DNA of 64,000 nt from an uncultured Bacteroidales bacterium (GCA_937877455.1 CALFIU010000017.1:3700-67699); one strand, 5' to 3'; positions 37,343-46,558 are shown, numbered from the stretch's first letter. Numbers and translations: made by a program. The notes: a model not told the origin generated them from the sequence alone.

Positions 37343-37408
37343 ATTTCAATGGGCTGTCCAAAAAATTATCAAAAAAAATCTAAACCTTTTTGGACAACCC
37401 ATTGAAAT
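37343..37408. terminator. 22-bp inverted repeat between SusD and the lipoprotein gene
   Basis: Arms 37343-37364 and 37387-37408 pair at 21 of 22 positions around a 22-nt loop, starting 7 bp after the susD stop. A strong T-run after the stem is missing, so it may be a partial terminator or a 3' stabiliser that sets SusCD expression above that of the downstream gene. Confidence 0.55.
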
Positions 37409-37450
37409 TTATAAAAACTGTAATTAAAAACATTTTTAACACGAAAAGTT

Positions 37451-38770
37451 ATGAAAAAAAATAAAATAGCACTGATGCTAATATCAGCAATGGCAGCCGC
37501 AATGCCATTTTCGGCATGTACCGAAGATGAAAGTTCGGATGCTGTTAAAGTGGATTTAACTGGAATTACAATCAAAAACGTTACTTGTTATGTTGGCGAT
37601 GCTGTTTCGATAGAAAAAGAATTCTCTCCAGCCAACGCCAACATTCGTCAATTGGAATTTACATCAAGCGACGAAAGCGTAATTTCTGTAGATAACAACG
37701 GAAATATAAAAGCTACTAAAAAAGGTACTGCTACCATTACTGCAAAATCGGTTTATTACTCAAATATTAGCGCAACTTGCACCGTTACCGTTAATCCATC
37801 ATACATTGTGTTTGATGCAAACGGCGGCGATGGCGATGTTCCCGAAAAAATAGAAATAGCCGAAATTAGCGATCAAAATTACGAACTTTCAAAAGAAAGC
37901 AATCTAACCAAAGATAATAGCGAATTTTTAGGTTGGGGTACAAAAGATGGTAATGTTCTCGAAAGCATAAAACTTGAAAAACAGGATACAGTTTGGGCTG
38001 TTTGGACAAATAATAAATATGTTGACCTCGGACTTACATCTAAAACTCTTTGGGCAACAGAAAACCTCGATGGCAAATACGCATGGGGCGAAACTGAAAC
38101 AAAGTCTGCATTTACATGGGATAACTACACCCTTGACACAATGGTTACTATTAATCAGACTACATACCTAAACTCGACAATTTACGTACTTCGCAAATAC
38201 ATAACCAACGAGGATATGGTTTCAATTATGCAAAATTATGAAGTTTCTTTATCTTCTGATGGAATTACTCAACTTGAAGAAAAAGATGACGCTGCAATCA
38301 AAAATTGGGGCAAAAATTATGCTATGCCAACTCAAGAAAATATCCACGAATTGATAACTGAATGTTATTGGGTTTATACCGAAAATTACAATAAAACAGA
38401 ACAAAAAGGCTACATTGTTTACAAAGCAAAATCTGATAACGACAGAGGTGTCATTGCAAGCGAAGAAGATAGCGAGTACATTTCGGCCGACATAGCAGAA
38501 GATAAAGATAAAAACATCGAAGCTCAAAAAGCCGACATACACATCTTCTTGCCAGAAGGCAAATATTGGTCTAATCAACTTTCCGAAGAAGACGACTATG
38601 CTGCTTACTATATGTCGGCACTCAAAGAAGCTGAAGAACAGACAAAAGATTTGGACGATTCTCAATCTACACCAAATGCTCAAATCACCGATGACGAAAC
38701 ACCAGCAGTTGGTATTTCTATAGAAGAGCGTTGCAAAGGTTTGTTAATTCGTCCTATTCGTTTACAATAA
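37451..38770 (+). CDS. Surface lipoprotein with Ig-like (Big_2) domain
   Basis: The 439-residue protein has a lipoprotein signal (MPFSAC), a Big_2-type Ig domain (about 38-115, SSDESVISVDNNGNIKATKKG and TATITAKS), an InlB-type repeat (IVFDANGGDGDV ... WAVWT) and a C-terminal domain with YVDLGLTSKTLWATENL, YAWGETETKS and MPTQENIHELI. The last domain is common in Bacteroidota surface lipoproteins. The position after SusCD suggests a SusE/F-like glycan-binding role, but the fold is different and the substrate is unknown. It ends before a strong terminator at 38831. Confidence 0.8.
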   Translation: MKKNKIALMLISAMAAAMPFSACTEDESSDAVKVDLTGITIKNVTCYVGDAVSIEKEFSPANANIRQLEFTSSDESVISVDNNGNIKATKKGTATITAKSVYYSNISATCTVTVNPSYIVFDANGGDGDVPEKIEIAEISDQNYELSKESNLTKDNSEFLGWGTKDGNVLESIKLEKQDTVWAVWTNNKYVDLGLTSKTLWATENLDGKYAWGETETKSAFTWDNYTLDTMVTINQTTYLNSTIYVLRKYITNEDMVSIMQNYEVSLSSDGITQLEEKDDAAIKNWGKNYAMPTQENIHELITECYWVYTENYNKTEQKGYIVYKAKSDNDRGVIASEEDSEYISADIAEDKDKNIEAQKADIHIFLPEGKYWSNQLSEEDDYAAYYMSALKEAEEQTKDLDDSQSTPNAQITDDETPAVGISIEERCKGLLIRPIRLQ

Positions 38771-38830
38771 TTTATTACAAAACAAAATAGTTTTGCATAG
38801 TAATAGTTAGTAAATTTTTCTCTCCAATTT

Positions 38831-38867
38831 TCCGCTGTATATAGTATTGATTGCAGCGGATTTTTTT
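38831..38867 (+). terminator. Intrinsic terminator of the SusCD-lipoprotein unit
   Basis: TCCGCTG (38831-38837) and CAGCGGA (38854-38860) form a stem followed by seven T residues. Confidence 0.85.
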
Positions 38868-38885
38868 ATGCTAACAAGATTAACA

Positions 38886-38921
38886 AAAAAATGTAGGGCT
38901 AAGACAACACCTCAGCCCTAC
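38886..38921 (-). terminator. Intrinsic terminator of the GH13 gene
   Basis: On the minus strand GTAGGGCT (complement of 38914-38921) pairs with AGCCCTAC (complement of 38893-38900) and is followed by ATTTTTTTG. It lies 43 bp past the GH13 stop. Confidence 0.8.
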
Positions 38922-38963
38922 CCCACATAAACGATAAATTCAACGAATATAACTTTTTTAAAA

Positions 38964-40835
38964 CTAAAATTCCAAAATCATGGTCTGTTTTGGAGCAAAC
39001 TTAATGTCAGAAGTCAAATCAACATTTTTTCCTGTTGTTATATCTTTGCCAAACGATTTGCCATTCAAAATTTCGGCATAACGCTCAACCGATAAAGATG
39101 CCTGCGAATTAGTTCCATTAACAATTGTAAAAACAGTTTTTCCATTATAACGACGTGCAATAGCATAAAAACCATTATGAGGCAAAAATTGCACCATATC
39201 GCCCTTTGTAATAACAGAATTGCCTTTTCGCCAATTTAAAACTGTACTCAACCAATCGAACATAGCATTTTCGGCTTGTGTGCGACCTTCACGCGTAAAA
39301 GCATTGCGTCTATCACCAGGGAAACCACCGGGAAAATCGGTGCGAACATAACCATCGCTCTTATCCTTAACACCTTTCATCATTATTTCCACACCATAAT
39401 AAAGCTGCGGAATACGTTTTACGGTAAGCAAAATGGCCAAGGCTTGTTTCAACGACAACGAATCGTCGGTTTCTTTTATAAAACGGTCGGTGTCATGATT
39501 TTCTAAAAATGCAAGTACACTTTCGGGATTTGGATAAAGAAAATCATAAACAAAAGAATTGTAAACTCTATTAAACCCACTAAAACCGTTGTTAGTGTTT
39601 TCTGTTACGGCATTAGTTATGCAATCGTAAAAAGAAAAATCCATAACGGTTTTTAAACCGCTATTATCGTTGATAAGGCGATTGTCTTTTTGCCACGATG
39701 CTGTATAAGGCGCATCAACCACCCACGTTTCGCCAACAGTATTAAAATTGGGATATTCGAGGTTTATCTCTTCCATCCATTTAGCCATTGCATCGCCAAA
39801 CGCATACGGATAAGTATCCATTCTAATGCCATCGATGCCTATTGTTTCTATCCACCATTTGGAATTTTGAATAAGATAACGCATAACATGCGGATTACGT
39901 TGATTTAGATCTGGCATAGTTGGCACAAACCAACCCTCAACGGTTTCAGAAATATCTATCTTACTTGCGTATGGGTCGCGTACGGGTGTTAGACGATAAC
40001 TTGTCTGTAAATACTTATCGTTTGGTACAGCACGACCCTTCGATTCTTTTAGCCATTCTGGACGGTTAAACCAATCTGATGTTGGCATGTCTTTTACCCA
40101 CGGATGTTCGTATCCACAATGATTAAAAATCATATCCATAACCACCTTTATTCCATTTTTATGGGCTATGTCCGTCAACCTGCGATAATCGTCATTAGAC
40201 CCAAAACGTGGATCTATTTTGTAATAATTGGTAACAGCATATCCATGATAAGTGGAATATTCACCATCGTCTGGCGAATTATTTTCGAGTACTGGTGTAA
40301 ACCATAATGCAGTTACACCAAGTTGCTTAAAATAATCAATTTTGCCAATAACACCCTCCAAATCGCCACCGTGCCTCAACGATGGTTTTTCTCGGTTACA
40401 TGTATATTGTTCAAGACCAGAAATTTGGTCGTTATCTGTACGACCCGACGAAAACCTATCTGGCATAAGCAAATAAAGCACATCTTCAATAGAAAATCCA
40501 TAACGGTTGTCGCCCGATTTTTCGCGTTGTTTTAGTTGATATTTGATTGTTTGCTTACCAACCTTAATATTAAAATCGCCTGCTACACAATTTTTTACAT
40601 TGAGATAAGCGATAATATAATTAGGACTATCTGTTTTTGCAACAGAATCCACTTTTACATTATTTCCTTCGACCGAAAATTTTAAATCTCTGATGTTGTC
40701 GCCGTGAATCATAATCTGCAACGACGTGTTTTTCATGCCAGCATACCAAAATTCGGGTTCTATCCTATCGATTTTGGGCGCAGCAAAACCATTTAACGCA
40801 ACACTTAGTGCTGCACATAAAATAAGTCTTTTCAT
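38964..40835 (-). CDS. GH13 alpha-amylase-family enzyme (neopullulanase/cyclomaltodextrinase-like)
   Basis: From the ATG at 40835 the protein is 623 residues with a signal peptide (LCAALSVALNGFA). An N-terminal beta-domain (about 20-105, IEPEFWYAGMKN) of the cyclomaltodextrinase type precedes the GH13 barrel. Visible GH13 motifs are VVMDMIFNHCG, GIRMDTYPY with nucleophile D340, GETWV with acid/base E369 and FLENHDTDR. It hydrolyses alpha-1,4-glucans or cyclodextrins, like SusA. The upstream ATG at 40883 is rejected because a -7-like TAACTTTG (40866-40873) lies after it. It converges on the SusCD unit, which suggests a shared substrate. Confidence 0.92.
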   Translation of the reverse strand: MKRLILCAALSVALNGFAAPKIDRIEPEFWYAGMKNTSLQIMIHGDNIRDLKFSVEGNNVKVDSVAKTDSPNYIIAYLNVKNCVAGDFNIKVGKQTIKYQLKQREKSGDNRYGFSIEDVLYLLMPDRFSSGRTDNDQISGLEQYTCNREKPSLRHGGDLEGVIGKIDYFKQLGVTALWFTPVLENNSPDDGEYSTYHGYAVTNYYKIDPRFGSNDDYRRLTDIAHKNGIKVVMDMIFNHCGYEHPWVKDMPTSDWFNRPEWLKESKGRAVPNDKYLQTSYRLTPVRDPYASKIDISETVEGWFVPTMPDLNQRNPHVMRYLIQNSKWWIETIGIDGIRMDTYPYAFGDAMAKWMEEINLEYPNFNTVGETWVVDAPYTASWQKDNRLINDNSGLKTVMDFSFYDCITNAVTENTNNGFSGFNRVYNSFVYDFLYPNPESVLAFLENHDTDRFIKETDDSLSLKQALAILLTVKRIPQLYYGVEIMMKGVKDKSDGYVRTDFPGGFPGDRRNAFTREGRTQAENAMFDWLSTVLNWRKGNSVITKGDMVQFLPHNGFYAIARRYNGKTVFTIVNGTNSQASLSVERYAEILNGKSFGKDITTGKNVDLTSDIKFAPKQTMILEF

Positions 40836-40865
40836 TTTCTTATAAAAAATTAGTTTAATTTGTTT

Positions 40866-40873
40866 CAAAGTTA
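40866..40873 (-). promoter_or_regulatory. -7 promoter box of the GH13 gene
   Basis: TAACTTTG on the minus strand fits TAnnTTTG and lies 30 bp upstream of the ATG at 40835. It rules out the ATG at 40883 as the start. Confidence 0.4.
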
Positions 40874-40988
40874 TATCAAACAAATTTCAAAAAAACTTAT
40901 CCTTTTGTTAATTATAGAAAAAAAATGCGCAAACGATTGCGGTTTGGGTGTTACCCAACTAATCTTGAAAACACTATTGCTACAAAAA

Positions 40989-41447
40989 TTAAAGGTTTTC
41001 TATTTCTTCATAAAAAGGTGTCTGTGATAAAAAATTATATTGATTGGAATCTTTATGATATACAATGTTGTAGGTTTTTAGTCCATTGGTTACAATAAGC
41101 AACTTTGCCCTAAGATTGATATTGTAACGAGATATTTGGTCAAAAACCTGTTGAGTAATATCCACCGTTGGTGCTTTACACTCAACAACAGCCAACGGAA
41201 TGGCTTGTCGATTGTAAATAGTTATATCAGTGCGTTTCTGTGTGCTGTATATTTTCAACCCCGTTTCTGTCTTAATCAACCCAGACGGAAATTTTTTATA
41301 ATTTATCAAATAATGCAAAAAATTTTGCCTTACCCATTCTTCTGGCGTTAACGCAACATACTTTTTTCTTACGATGTCGAAAACTTGTTGGTTTTTCCCA
41401 TCGTTTCTAATAGAAAGTTGTGCCATTGGAATATTCAAAGGTTGCAT
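40989..41447 (-). CDS. Small HSDR_N-type nuclease-domain protein
   Basis: The 152-residue protein resembles the HSDR_N domain of type I restriction subunits. It contains EEWVRQNFLHYL, then the PD-(D/E)XK-like elements RTDITIY and LAVVECKAP. Such stand-alone proteins are widespread in Bacteroidota and have no HsdM or HsdS partner here. The function is unknown; DNA binding or cleavage is possible because the Asp and Glu-x-Lys are intact. It has no clear operon partner. Confidence 0.75.
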   Translation of the reverse strand: MQPLNIPMAQLSIRNDGKNQQVFDIVRKKYVALTPEEWVRQNFLHYLINYKKFPSGLIKTETGLKIYSTQKRTDITIYNRQAIPLAVVECKAPTVDITQQVFDQISRYNINLRAKLLIVTNGLKTYNIVYHKDSNQYNFLSQTPFYEEIENL

Positions 41448-41509
41448 TTTTTTGTATTAACAATGCAAAAATCCAAAAATTCAACGTCTTTTCCAAAAAA
41501 AATTTTCCA

Positions 41510-41557
41510 AAAAAAAATATGCCGTCAAAAAATTTTTTCTGACGGCATACTTTTTTA
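41510..41557. terminator. Intrinsic terminator of the SPOR-like gene (possibly bidirectional)
   Basis: TATGCCGTC (41518-41526) and GACGGCATA (41541-41549) form a perfect 9-bp stem. T-runs follow on both strands. It lies 22 bp past the stop of the 41571-42617 gene. Confidence 0.75.
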
Positions 41558-41570
41558 TTTTTTTAATTTT

Positions 41571-42617
41571 TTAGTCAACAAAAGTTGCTTCTATTTGTTG
41601 AGCTTCTGTAACGTGAATTTGTTGTCCATTGTTGAAACATACTATAAACGACTGACGAAGTTTGAGTTTTTGTTCTGCTTCTTGAGCCTCAGTGTATGAA
41701 CGATAACAACCAATCCAATATTTGTAATAACCATCGCTTTCACGCTCGTCTATTGTCAAATTGCCTTTATAAAGACGACGTAGTTTGCTTGCACTCCAAG
41801 GTTTTTTGTCTGCACAGATTTGTATTCTATAAGCAAGACCCTCGTCAGGATTGTCGGATGTAACTCTGTGAGGAGCAGCGGCAAGTTGCAAAGCGGCTAT
41901 ACGACGGTTTGCTTCACTTACGTATTTACCCGAAGGATACTTTGCAATATAATTTTTGTAAGCTTGTATTGTGTTGGTAGAAACCGAACTATTCCAATAT
42001 TTTTGTTCTTCGGCTTCTTCTTTGTTTTTCTTTTCGGCTTGACGAACATATAGAGAAAGTGCTTGATAACAAGTTTCTCCTGCATTCTCAAATTTACCTT
42101 TTGCAGCTGCCAAATCAGTTTTTATGGTTTTATAAGCTTTTGTTTCAAGTTGTTTTGTTCCAAGGCTTCCATAAGGTTTTACCTTTGCAGAACCTTCTTT
42201 AAGCAAATTTTCTGCATCTGCCAAAAGTTGATCAGCCTCCGTTTTATCGTTAGGATAAGTAAATGTAACGTTTTCTAACACACTCTGATAAAGACCATGC
42301 AACGAGGTATAAGATTTTTCGTAATACTTTGCTGCCTTTATGCGATTTGACTTTGCATCAACTGATTTTTTTTCTCCTTTTTTCTGCTTACCCTTTTTAT
42401 CGCTGTCGAGAAATTTTGCATTAGTTTTGTCTTGAGTTTCCGCTTGAGAAACAAGTTTTTCGCCTTTTGCAATATCTTCTTGCAAACGAGTAAGTGCCTC
42501 AGCCTGTTCTTCGTTGAGATATTCGCCAAGAATATCAAACATGTCTTGACCAAAAGCTGTATTGCAGTTAAAAGCAATCATAATTGCCATGGCCACTGGG
42601 ATTATTATTCTTTTCAT
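41571..42617 (-). CDS. Secreted coiled-coil protein with SPOR-like C-terminus
   Basis: The 348-residue protein has a signal peptide (ending NTAFGQ), a long charged helical middle (about 30-240) that includes a K-rich stretch, and a C-terminal domain beginning LAYRIQICADKKPWSASKLR and containing YYKYWIGCYRSYTEAQ, which fits the SPOR fold. SPOR domains bind denuded peptidoglycan. The middle may contain TPR-like helices. A full promoter lies at 42719-42749. It stands alone between terminators. Function not known. Confidence 0.72.
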   Translation of the reverse strand: MKRIIIPVAMAIMIAFNCNTAFGQDMFDILGEYLNEEQAEALTRLQEDIAKGEKLVSQAETQDKTNAKFLDSDKKGKQKKGEKKSVDAKSNRIKAAKYYEKSYTSLHGLYQSVLENVTFTYPNDKTEADQLLADAENLLKEGSAKVKPYGSLGTKQLETKAYKTIKTDLAAAKGKFENAGETCYQALSLYVRQAEKKNKEEAEEQKYWNSSVSTNTIQAYKNYIAKYPSGKYVSEANRRIAALQLAAAPHRVTSDNPDEGLAYRIQICADKKPWSASKLRRLYKGNLTIDERESDGYYKYWIGCYRSYTEAQEAEQKLKLRQSFIVCFNNGQQIHVTEAQQIEATFVD

Positions 42618-42718
42618 CGTTGTAAGTTTTTTATAGTCAATAAATTATTTTTGGTAAAAACATCATTTTTTATATGTTTTTTGGGTTGTAAAACAAAATC
42701 TTTACCAAAAAATCGCAG

Positions 42719-42749
42719 CAAAGATAAATTTAATAGTTTTCTTTACAAA
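42719..42749 (-). promoter_or_regulatory. Promoter of the SPOR-like gene
   Basis: On the minus strand TTTG (42746-42749), 19 nt, then TATCTTTG (42719-42726). The match is complete and gives a leader of about 95 nt. Confidence 0.6.
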
Positions 42750-42770
42750 AATTATTTACAAAAAAGATTT

Positions 42771-42811
42771 TTTAACAAAACCCATAGGTTTTACCCATAG
42801 GTTTTGTTAAA
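42771..42811 (-). terminator. Hairpin after metY
   Basis: TTTAACAAAACC (42771-42782) and GGTTTTGTTAAA (42800-42811) form a perfect 12-bp stem starting 6 bp past the metY stop. The loop holds a second ACCCATAGG copy. The T-run is weak, so termination is likely but not certain. Confidence 0.55.
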
Positions 42812-42816
42812 ATATG

Positions 42817-44103
42817 TTAAATGGTTTTTAATGCTTGTTCAATATCTTCAAGAATGTCGGATACATCTTCGATACCAACAGAAAGACGTATCAAATCAGG
42901 CTGTACCCCTGCTGCCAAAAGTTGTTCATCAGAAAGCTGGCGATGTGTATGACTGGCTGGGTGCAACACACACGACCGAGCATCGGCAACGTGTGTTACC
43001 ATGGCTATAAATTTGAGATTGTCCATAAATTTAATCGATTCTTCGCGACCGCCTTTTATTCCAAAACTCATTACTCCGCACGAACGTCCACCGTTAAACT
43101 GCTTTTGTGCCAATCCGTAGTATTTGTTGCTTGGCAAACCGCTATAATTTATCCAAGCTATCTTGTCGTTAGAAGCAAGATACTCAGCTACTTTTTGTGC
43201 GTTTTCGCAATGTTTTGGCACACGCAAATGCAGTGTTTCGAGTCCAATGTTGAGCAAAAAAGCGTTTTCTGGAGATTGAATACTACCTAAATCGCGCATT
43301 AATTGTGCTGTTGCCTTGGTGATGTAGGCTTTTTTTCCAAATGCTTTGCTATAAGCCAACCCGTGATAACTTGGATCGGGTTTTGTTAAGCCCGGAAACT
43401 TGTCGGCGTAATCGTCCCAATTAAAATTGCCGCTATCAACCACTGCGCCACCTACCGTAAGCGCATGTCCATCCATATATTTTGTTGTAGAATGGATTAC
43501 AATATCTGCTCCAAATTCAAAAGGACGACAATTGATTGGCGTTGCAAAAGTGTTGTCTATAATTAACGGCACACCATGACTATGAGCTATACGAGCAAAT
43601 TTTTCTATATCAAGAACATTGCACGAAGGATTGGCAATAGTTTCAGCAAAAACACATTTAGTATTTGGACGAAAAGCCTTAGCAATTTCTTCTTCCGAGG
43701 CTTCATTGTCAACCATAGTACACTCTATACCAAGTTTTTTCATCGTTATAAGAAAAAGGTTGTAAGTGCCTCCGTAAATGTTTTTGCTACTTACAAAATG
43801 ATCGCCAGCTTCGCAAATATTAAACACAGAGTAAAAAGATGCTGCTTGCCCCGAAGATGTTAACATTCCAGCAACTCCGCCTTCAAGCTCTGTAATTTTT
43901 GCTGCTACGGCATCGTTGGTTGGATTTTGTAGCCGAGTGTAAAAATAACCCTCTGACTTGAGATCAAACAAATCGGCCATTTGAGCCGTTGTGTCGTATT
44001 TAAATGTAGTGCTTTGGTAGATGGGCAGAACACGAGGCTCTCCTGTTTTGGGTTGCCAACCTGCTTGAACGCAGATTGTACCAGTTTTTCTTGTATTTGT
44101 CAT
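42817..44103 (-). CDS. metY: O-acetylhomoserine sulfhydrylase
   Basis: The 428-residue protein belongs to the Cys/Met PLP-dependent family. Visible features are PIYQSTTFKYDT, YTRLQNPTND, the SSGQAA phosphate-contact loop and HSTTKYMDGH with the PLP lysine K208. The start (ICVQAGWQPKTGEPRVLPIYQSTTF) and the length of about 430 point to MetY rather than MetB or MetC, which are near 390. It makes homocysteine from O-acetylhomoserine and sulfide. A full promoter is at 44137-44168; no SAM riboswitch-like structure was recognised. Confidence 0.92.
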   Translation of the reverse strand: MTNTRKTGTICVQAGWQPKTGEPRVLPIYQSTTFKYDTTAQMADLFDLKSEGYFYTRLQNPTNDAVAAKITELEGGVAGMLTSSGQAASFYSVFNICEAGDHFVSSKNIYGGTYNLFLITMKKLGIECTMVDNEASEEEIAKAFRPNTKCVFAETIANPSCNVLDIEKFARIAHSHGVPLIIDNTFATPINCRPFEFGADIVIHSTTKYMDGHALTVGGAVVDSGNFNWDDYADKFPGLTKPDPSYHGLAYSKAFGKKAYITKATAQLMRDLGSIQSPENAFLLNIGLETLHLRVPKHCENAQKVAEYLASNDKIAWINYSGLPSNKYYGLAQKQFNGGRSCGVMSFGIKGGREESIKFMDNLKFIAMVTHVADARSCVLHPASHTHRQLSDEQLLAAGVQPDLIRLSVGIEDVSDILEDIEQALKTI

Positions 44104-44136
44104 TGTTAAAAAAAGTTTTTTTTATTTTTACAACGG

Positions 44137-44168
44137 CAAAACTAATAATTATGCCTTGTTTTAGCAAA
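44137..44168 (-). promoter_or_regulatory. Promoter of metY
   Basis: On the minus strand TTTG (44165-44168), 20 nt, then TAGTTTTG (44137-44144) matches the Bacteroidota consensus. The leader is about 25 nt, too short for a riboswitch. Confidence 0.6.
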
Positions 44169-44361
44169 CAACTGAATAATAAAAAAACAATTTTACAACA
44201 TATTAGTATAGCATAAAAAAACGCTAAAACATACAATAAAATAATCAACCTACTCAATTAGGAAAATTTAATTTAACTATTTTAATGTTTTTTAAGATTA
44301 TTGCACAAAATTTGTATTAAAATTAATTATAAAAAAAATAGTTAAACAAAACTCTTTTAAT

Positions 44362-45264
44362 ATGAAAAAATATATATTAACAGCAGCAATTGCAATGTTG
44401 AGTGTAGTATTTGGTTTTGCACAAAACGCCGAACTAAATAAAATTGATTACAAAAAATCAGCCATTGACAACGCATTACAAATAAAAGCGTTAGACAACA
44501 GACTAAAACTTATTCAAAGCGGAAAATTCATAACCACTGAAAAAACGTATTCGGCATCTAACTACTACATCGACATACAAGAAACAACCAATTCTTTTTA
44601 TAATGCTTTTCTTAACGACCTTAAAAAAAATAAACTCACAGAAATTTACGAGAAATGCAAAATTGATAATTCCACTTGGATAAAACTAAGCGAAGCTTTT
44701 GAAACTGCAAGCAAATACTATCATACCGACAGCAAATACAACGAATATCCAGTAGTAAACATAACAAAAGAATCGGCAGAACTATTTTGCCAATGGCTTA
44801 CAAACGTATATGCTGCAAGCACTGCCACAAAATACAAAAACGCAATATTCGCATTGCCAACCGAAGAAGAATGGCTTGTTGCGGCAGCTGGCGGAATAGA
44901 AAATACTATTTATCCTTGGGAAGGCAAATTTTTGCACAACAAAAAAGGTGAACTGATGGCCAATTTCCGTGTGGCTGGTGAAGAAAACATCAGAATAAAC
45001 CCAAATACTGGAAATATAGAAGTTCTTGACAACAACGTATTATACCAATCTTCACCTGTTCCTGTAAAAAGCTTTACACCAAACAATTATGGAATTTATC
45101 AAATGAGTGGCAACGTTGCCGAACTCACTTCTGATGGAAAAGTAAAAGGCGGAAGTTGGCATAGTTATGGCTATTATATGCAACTTGCAGCCGAGGACAT
45201 TCCTGGCGAAAATACACAACCTAACCCATTTACAGGTTTTAGAGTGATAATGCATGTAAAATAA
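44362..45264 (+). CDS. Secreted SUMF1/FGE-fold protein
   Basis: The 300-residue protein has a signal peptide (about 1-20) and a C-terminal sulfatase-modifying-factor fold: YPVVNITKESAELFCQWL, ALPTEEEWLVAAAGG, NNYGIYQMSGNVAELT, VKGGSWHS and TGFRVIM. The pair of active-site cysteines of true formylglycine-generating enzymes is not evident, so it is probably a non-catalytic relative. GldJ, GldK and PorK of the gliding/type IX systems share this fold, but they are lipoproteins and this one has no lipobox. A terminator follows at 45289. Confidence 0.78.
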   Translation: MKKYILTAAIAMLSVVFGFAQNAELNKIDYKKSAIDNALQIKALDNRLKLIQSGKFITTEKTYSASNYYIDIQETTNSFYNAFLNDLKKNKLTEIYEKCKIDNSTWIKLSEAFETASKYYHTDSKYNEYPVVNITKESAELFCQWLTNVYAASTATKYKNAIFALPTEEEWLVAAAGGIENTIYPWEGKFLHNKKGELMANFRVAGEENIRINPNTGNIEVLDNNVLYQSSPVPVKSFTPNNYGIYQMSGNVAELTSDGKVKGGSWHSYGYYMQLAAEDIPGENTQPNPFTGFRVIMHVK

Positions 45265-45288
45265 GCATTAAGACAACAAAATCATAAA

Positions 45289-45350
45289 AATAACCCATTC
45301 TACGGGTTTCAAAATAAATTTGTTGACCGTAGAAATGGGTTATTTTTTTA
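45289..45350 (+). terminator. Intrinsic terminator after the SUMF1-fold gene
   Basis: AATAACCCATT-C-TACGG pairs with CCGTA-GA-AATGGGTTATT around a loop of about 23 nt and is followed by a T-run. Confidence 0.8.
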
Positions 45351-45508
45351 TTTACTGATTAAACCAAATAAAACACAGCGCATTTAAGATTTAAGAAAAC
45401 ATTACAAAAAAAATACAAATTAGTAGCGAAGAAACATAAAAATTTAACACATATTTTTTTACAACAACAAAAAAAATTATCTTTATGCCGTAAAAAGTAG
45501 CCAAGCAA

Positions 45509-46558
45509 ATGAAAAAAAACACTCCTGCAACCATAAAAGACATAGCCAAAAAACTTGGAGTATCAGCGTCAACAGTTTCGCGAGCTTTAAAAGACCACCC
45601 AGACATTAGCCAAGAAACTCGTGAACTTGTAAAAAAAACAGCCCAAGAACTTGACTATCAACCAAACTCACTCGCTTTAGGGCTACATAGCGGCAAAAGC
45701 AATATCATAGGAGTGGTTATTCCACAAATAAAGCATCACTTTTTTTCGGCTGTTATCAGCGGCATTGAGGAATGTGCTCGACAAGCTGGCTACAACGTAA
45801 TGATTTGCCAAAGCAACGAAAGTTTTGAACGTGAAGTCAGCAACATAAAAACTCTCGTATCGCTACGTGTTGATGGAATACTAATTTCAATAACTAAAGA
45901 AACCAAAAGTTATGATCACTTATTTAATGTGATGAATCGCAAAATGCCAATTGTTTTCTTCGATCGTCCACCACACGCCACTCTTTGCGACCGTTGTATA
46001 ATCGACGACTACGCAGCAGCGTATGCAGCCGTAGAACACCTCATCTCAATAGGTAGAAAAAACATAATTCATTTTTCAGGTCCCGACAACGTTCGCATTG
46101 GCGCAGACAGAAAACGCGGTTTTATTGACGCTATGAAACGCCACAAAATCTACAAAGGAGATGAACAAATTTTTAAATGCGACAAATTTGGTGAGGCAGT
46201 AAAAATTGTTGAAAATTTTTGCAAAACAGATAACATTCCTGAAGCTATATTTGCCGTAAACGATATGACAGCCATTGGTGCGATAACTTCGTTTACAAAA
46301 AACGGCGTAAAAATTCCAGAACAAGTTGCTGTTGCTGGGTTTACAAACGGACTAATTTCTCAAGTTACAACACCACAACTAACAACAATAGACCAAAACG
46401 GCTCGCTTATAGGTCAAAAAGCCACAAACCTACTTATTAAACGTATTGAAACTCAAATTTTTGAACCCTTTGAAACCGTTATAGTTCCAACCAAACTAAT
46501 TGTTAGAGGTTCTACTGTTAAAGATGCCGAGACGGAAATAGGAGATTTGGGATTTTAA
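45509..46558 (+). CDS. LacI-family transcriptional regulator
   Basis: The 349-residue protein has the LacI helix-turn-helix and hinge (TIKDIAKKLGVSASTVSRAL ... LDYQPNSLALGL), followed by a periplasmic-binding-like core (IIGVVIPQIKHHFFSAVISGI, FDRP, VAGFTNG). It should bind DNA as a dimer and respond to a sugar or nucleotide-like ligand. Three palindromes of the form TTTG-N3-CAAA lie directly downstream in front of a DUF3237 gene and are likely operators for it or a relative. The SusCD locus is about 8 kb away and has no such site at its promoter. Confidence 0.93.
   Translation: MKKNTPATIKDIAKKLGVSASTVSRALKDHPDISQETRELVKKTAQELDYQPNSLALGLHSGKSNIIGVVIPQIKHHFFSAVISGIEECARQAGYNVMICQSNESFEREVSNIKTLVSLRVDGILISITKETKSYDHLFNVMNRKMPIVFFDRPPHATLCDRCIIDDYAAAYAAVEHLISIGRKNIIHFSGPDNVRIGADRKRGFIDAMKRHKIYKGDEQIFKCDKFGEAVKIVENFCKTDNIPEAIFAVNDMTAIGAITSFTKNGVKIPEQVAVAGFTNGLISQVTTPQLTTIDQNGSLIGQKATNLLIKRIETQIFEPFETVIVPTKLIVRGSTVKDAETEIGDLGF

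Noticed and set aside
38964..40883. Longer GH13 frame starting at 40883
   Set aside because: The added residues precede a normal signal peptide, and a -7 box at 40866-40873 lies downstream of that ATG.
42782..42801. Short direct repeat ACCCATAGGTTTT as a regulatory iteron
   Set aside because: The two copies lie within the hairpin after metY and are better explained as part of that terminator-like structure.
44104..44361. SAM riboswitch near metY
   Set aside because: The metY promoter leaves a leader of only about 25 nt and no matching structure was seen.
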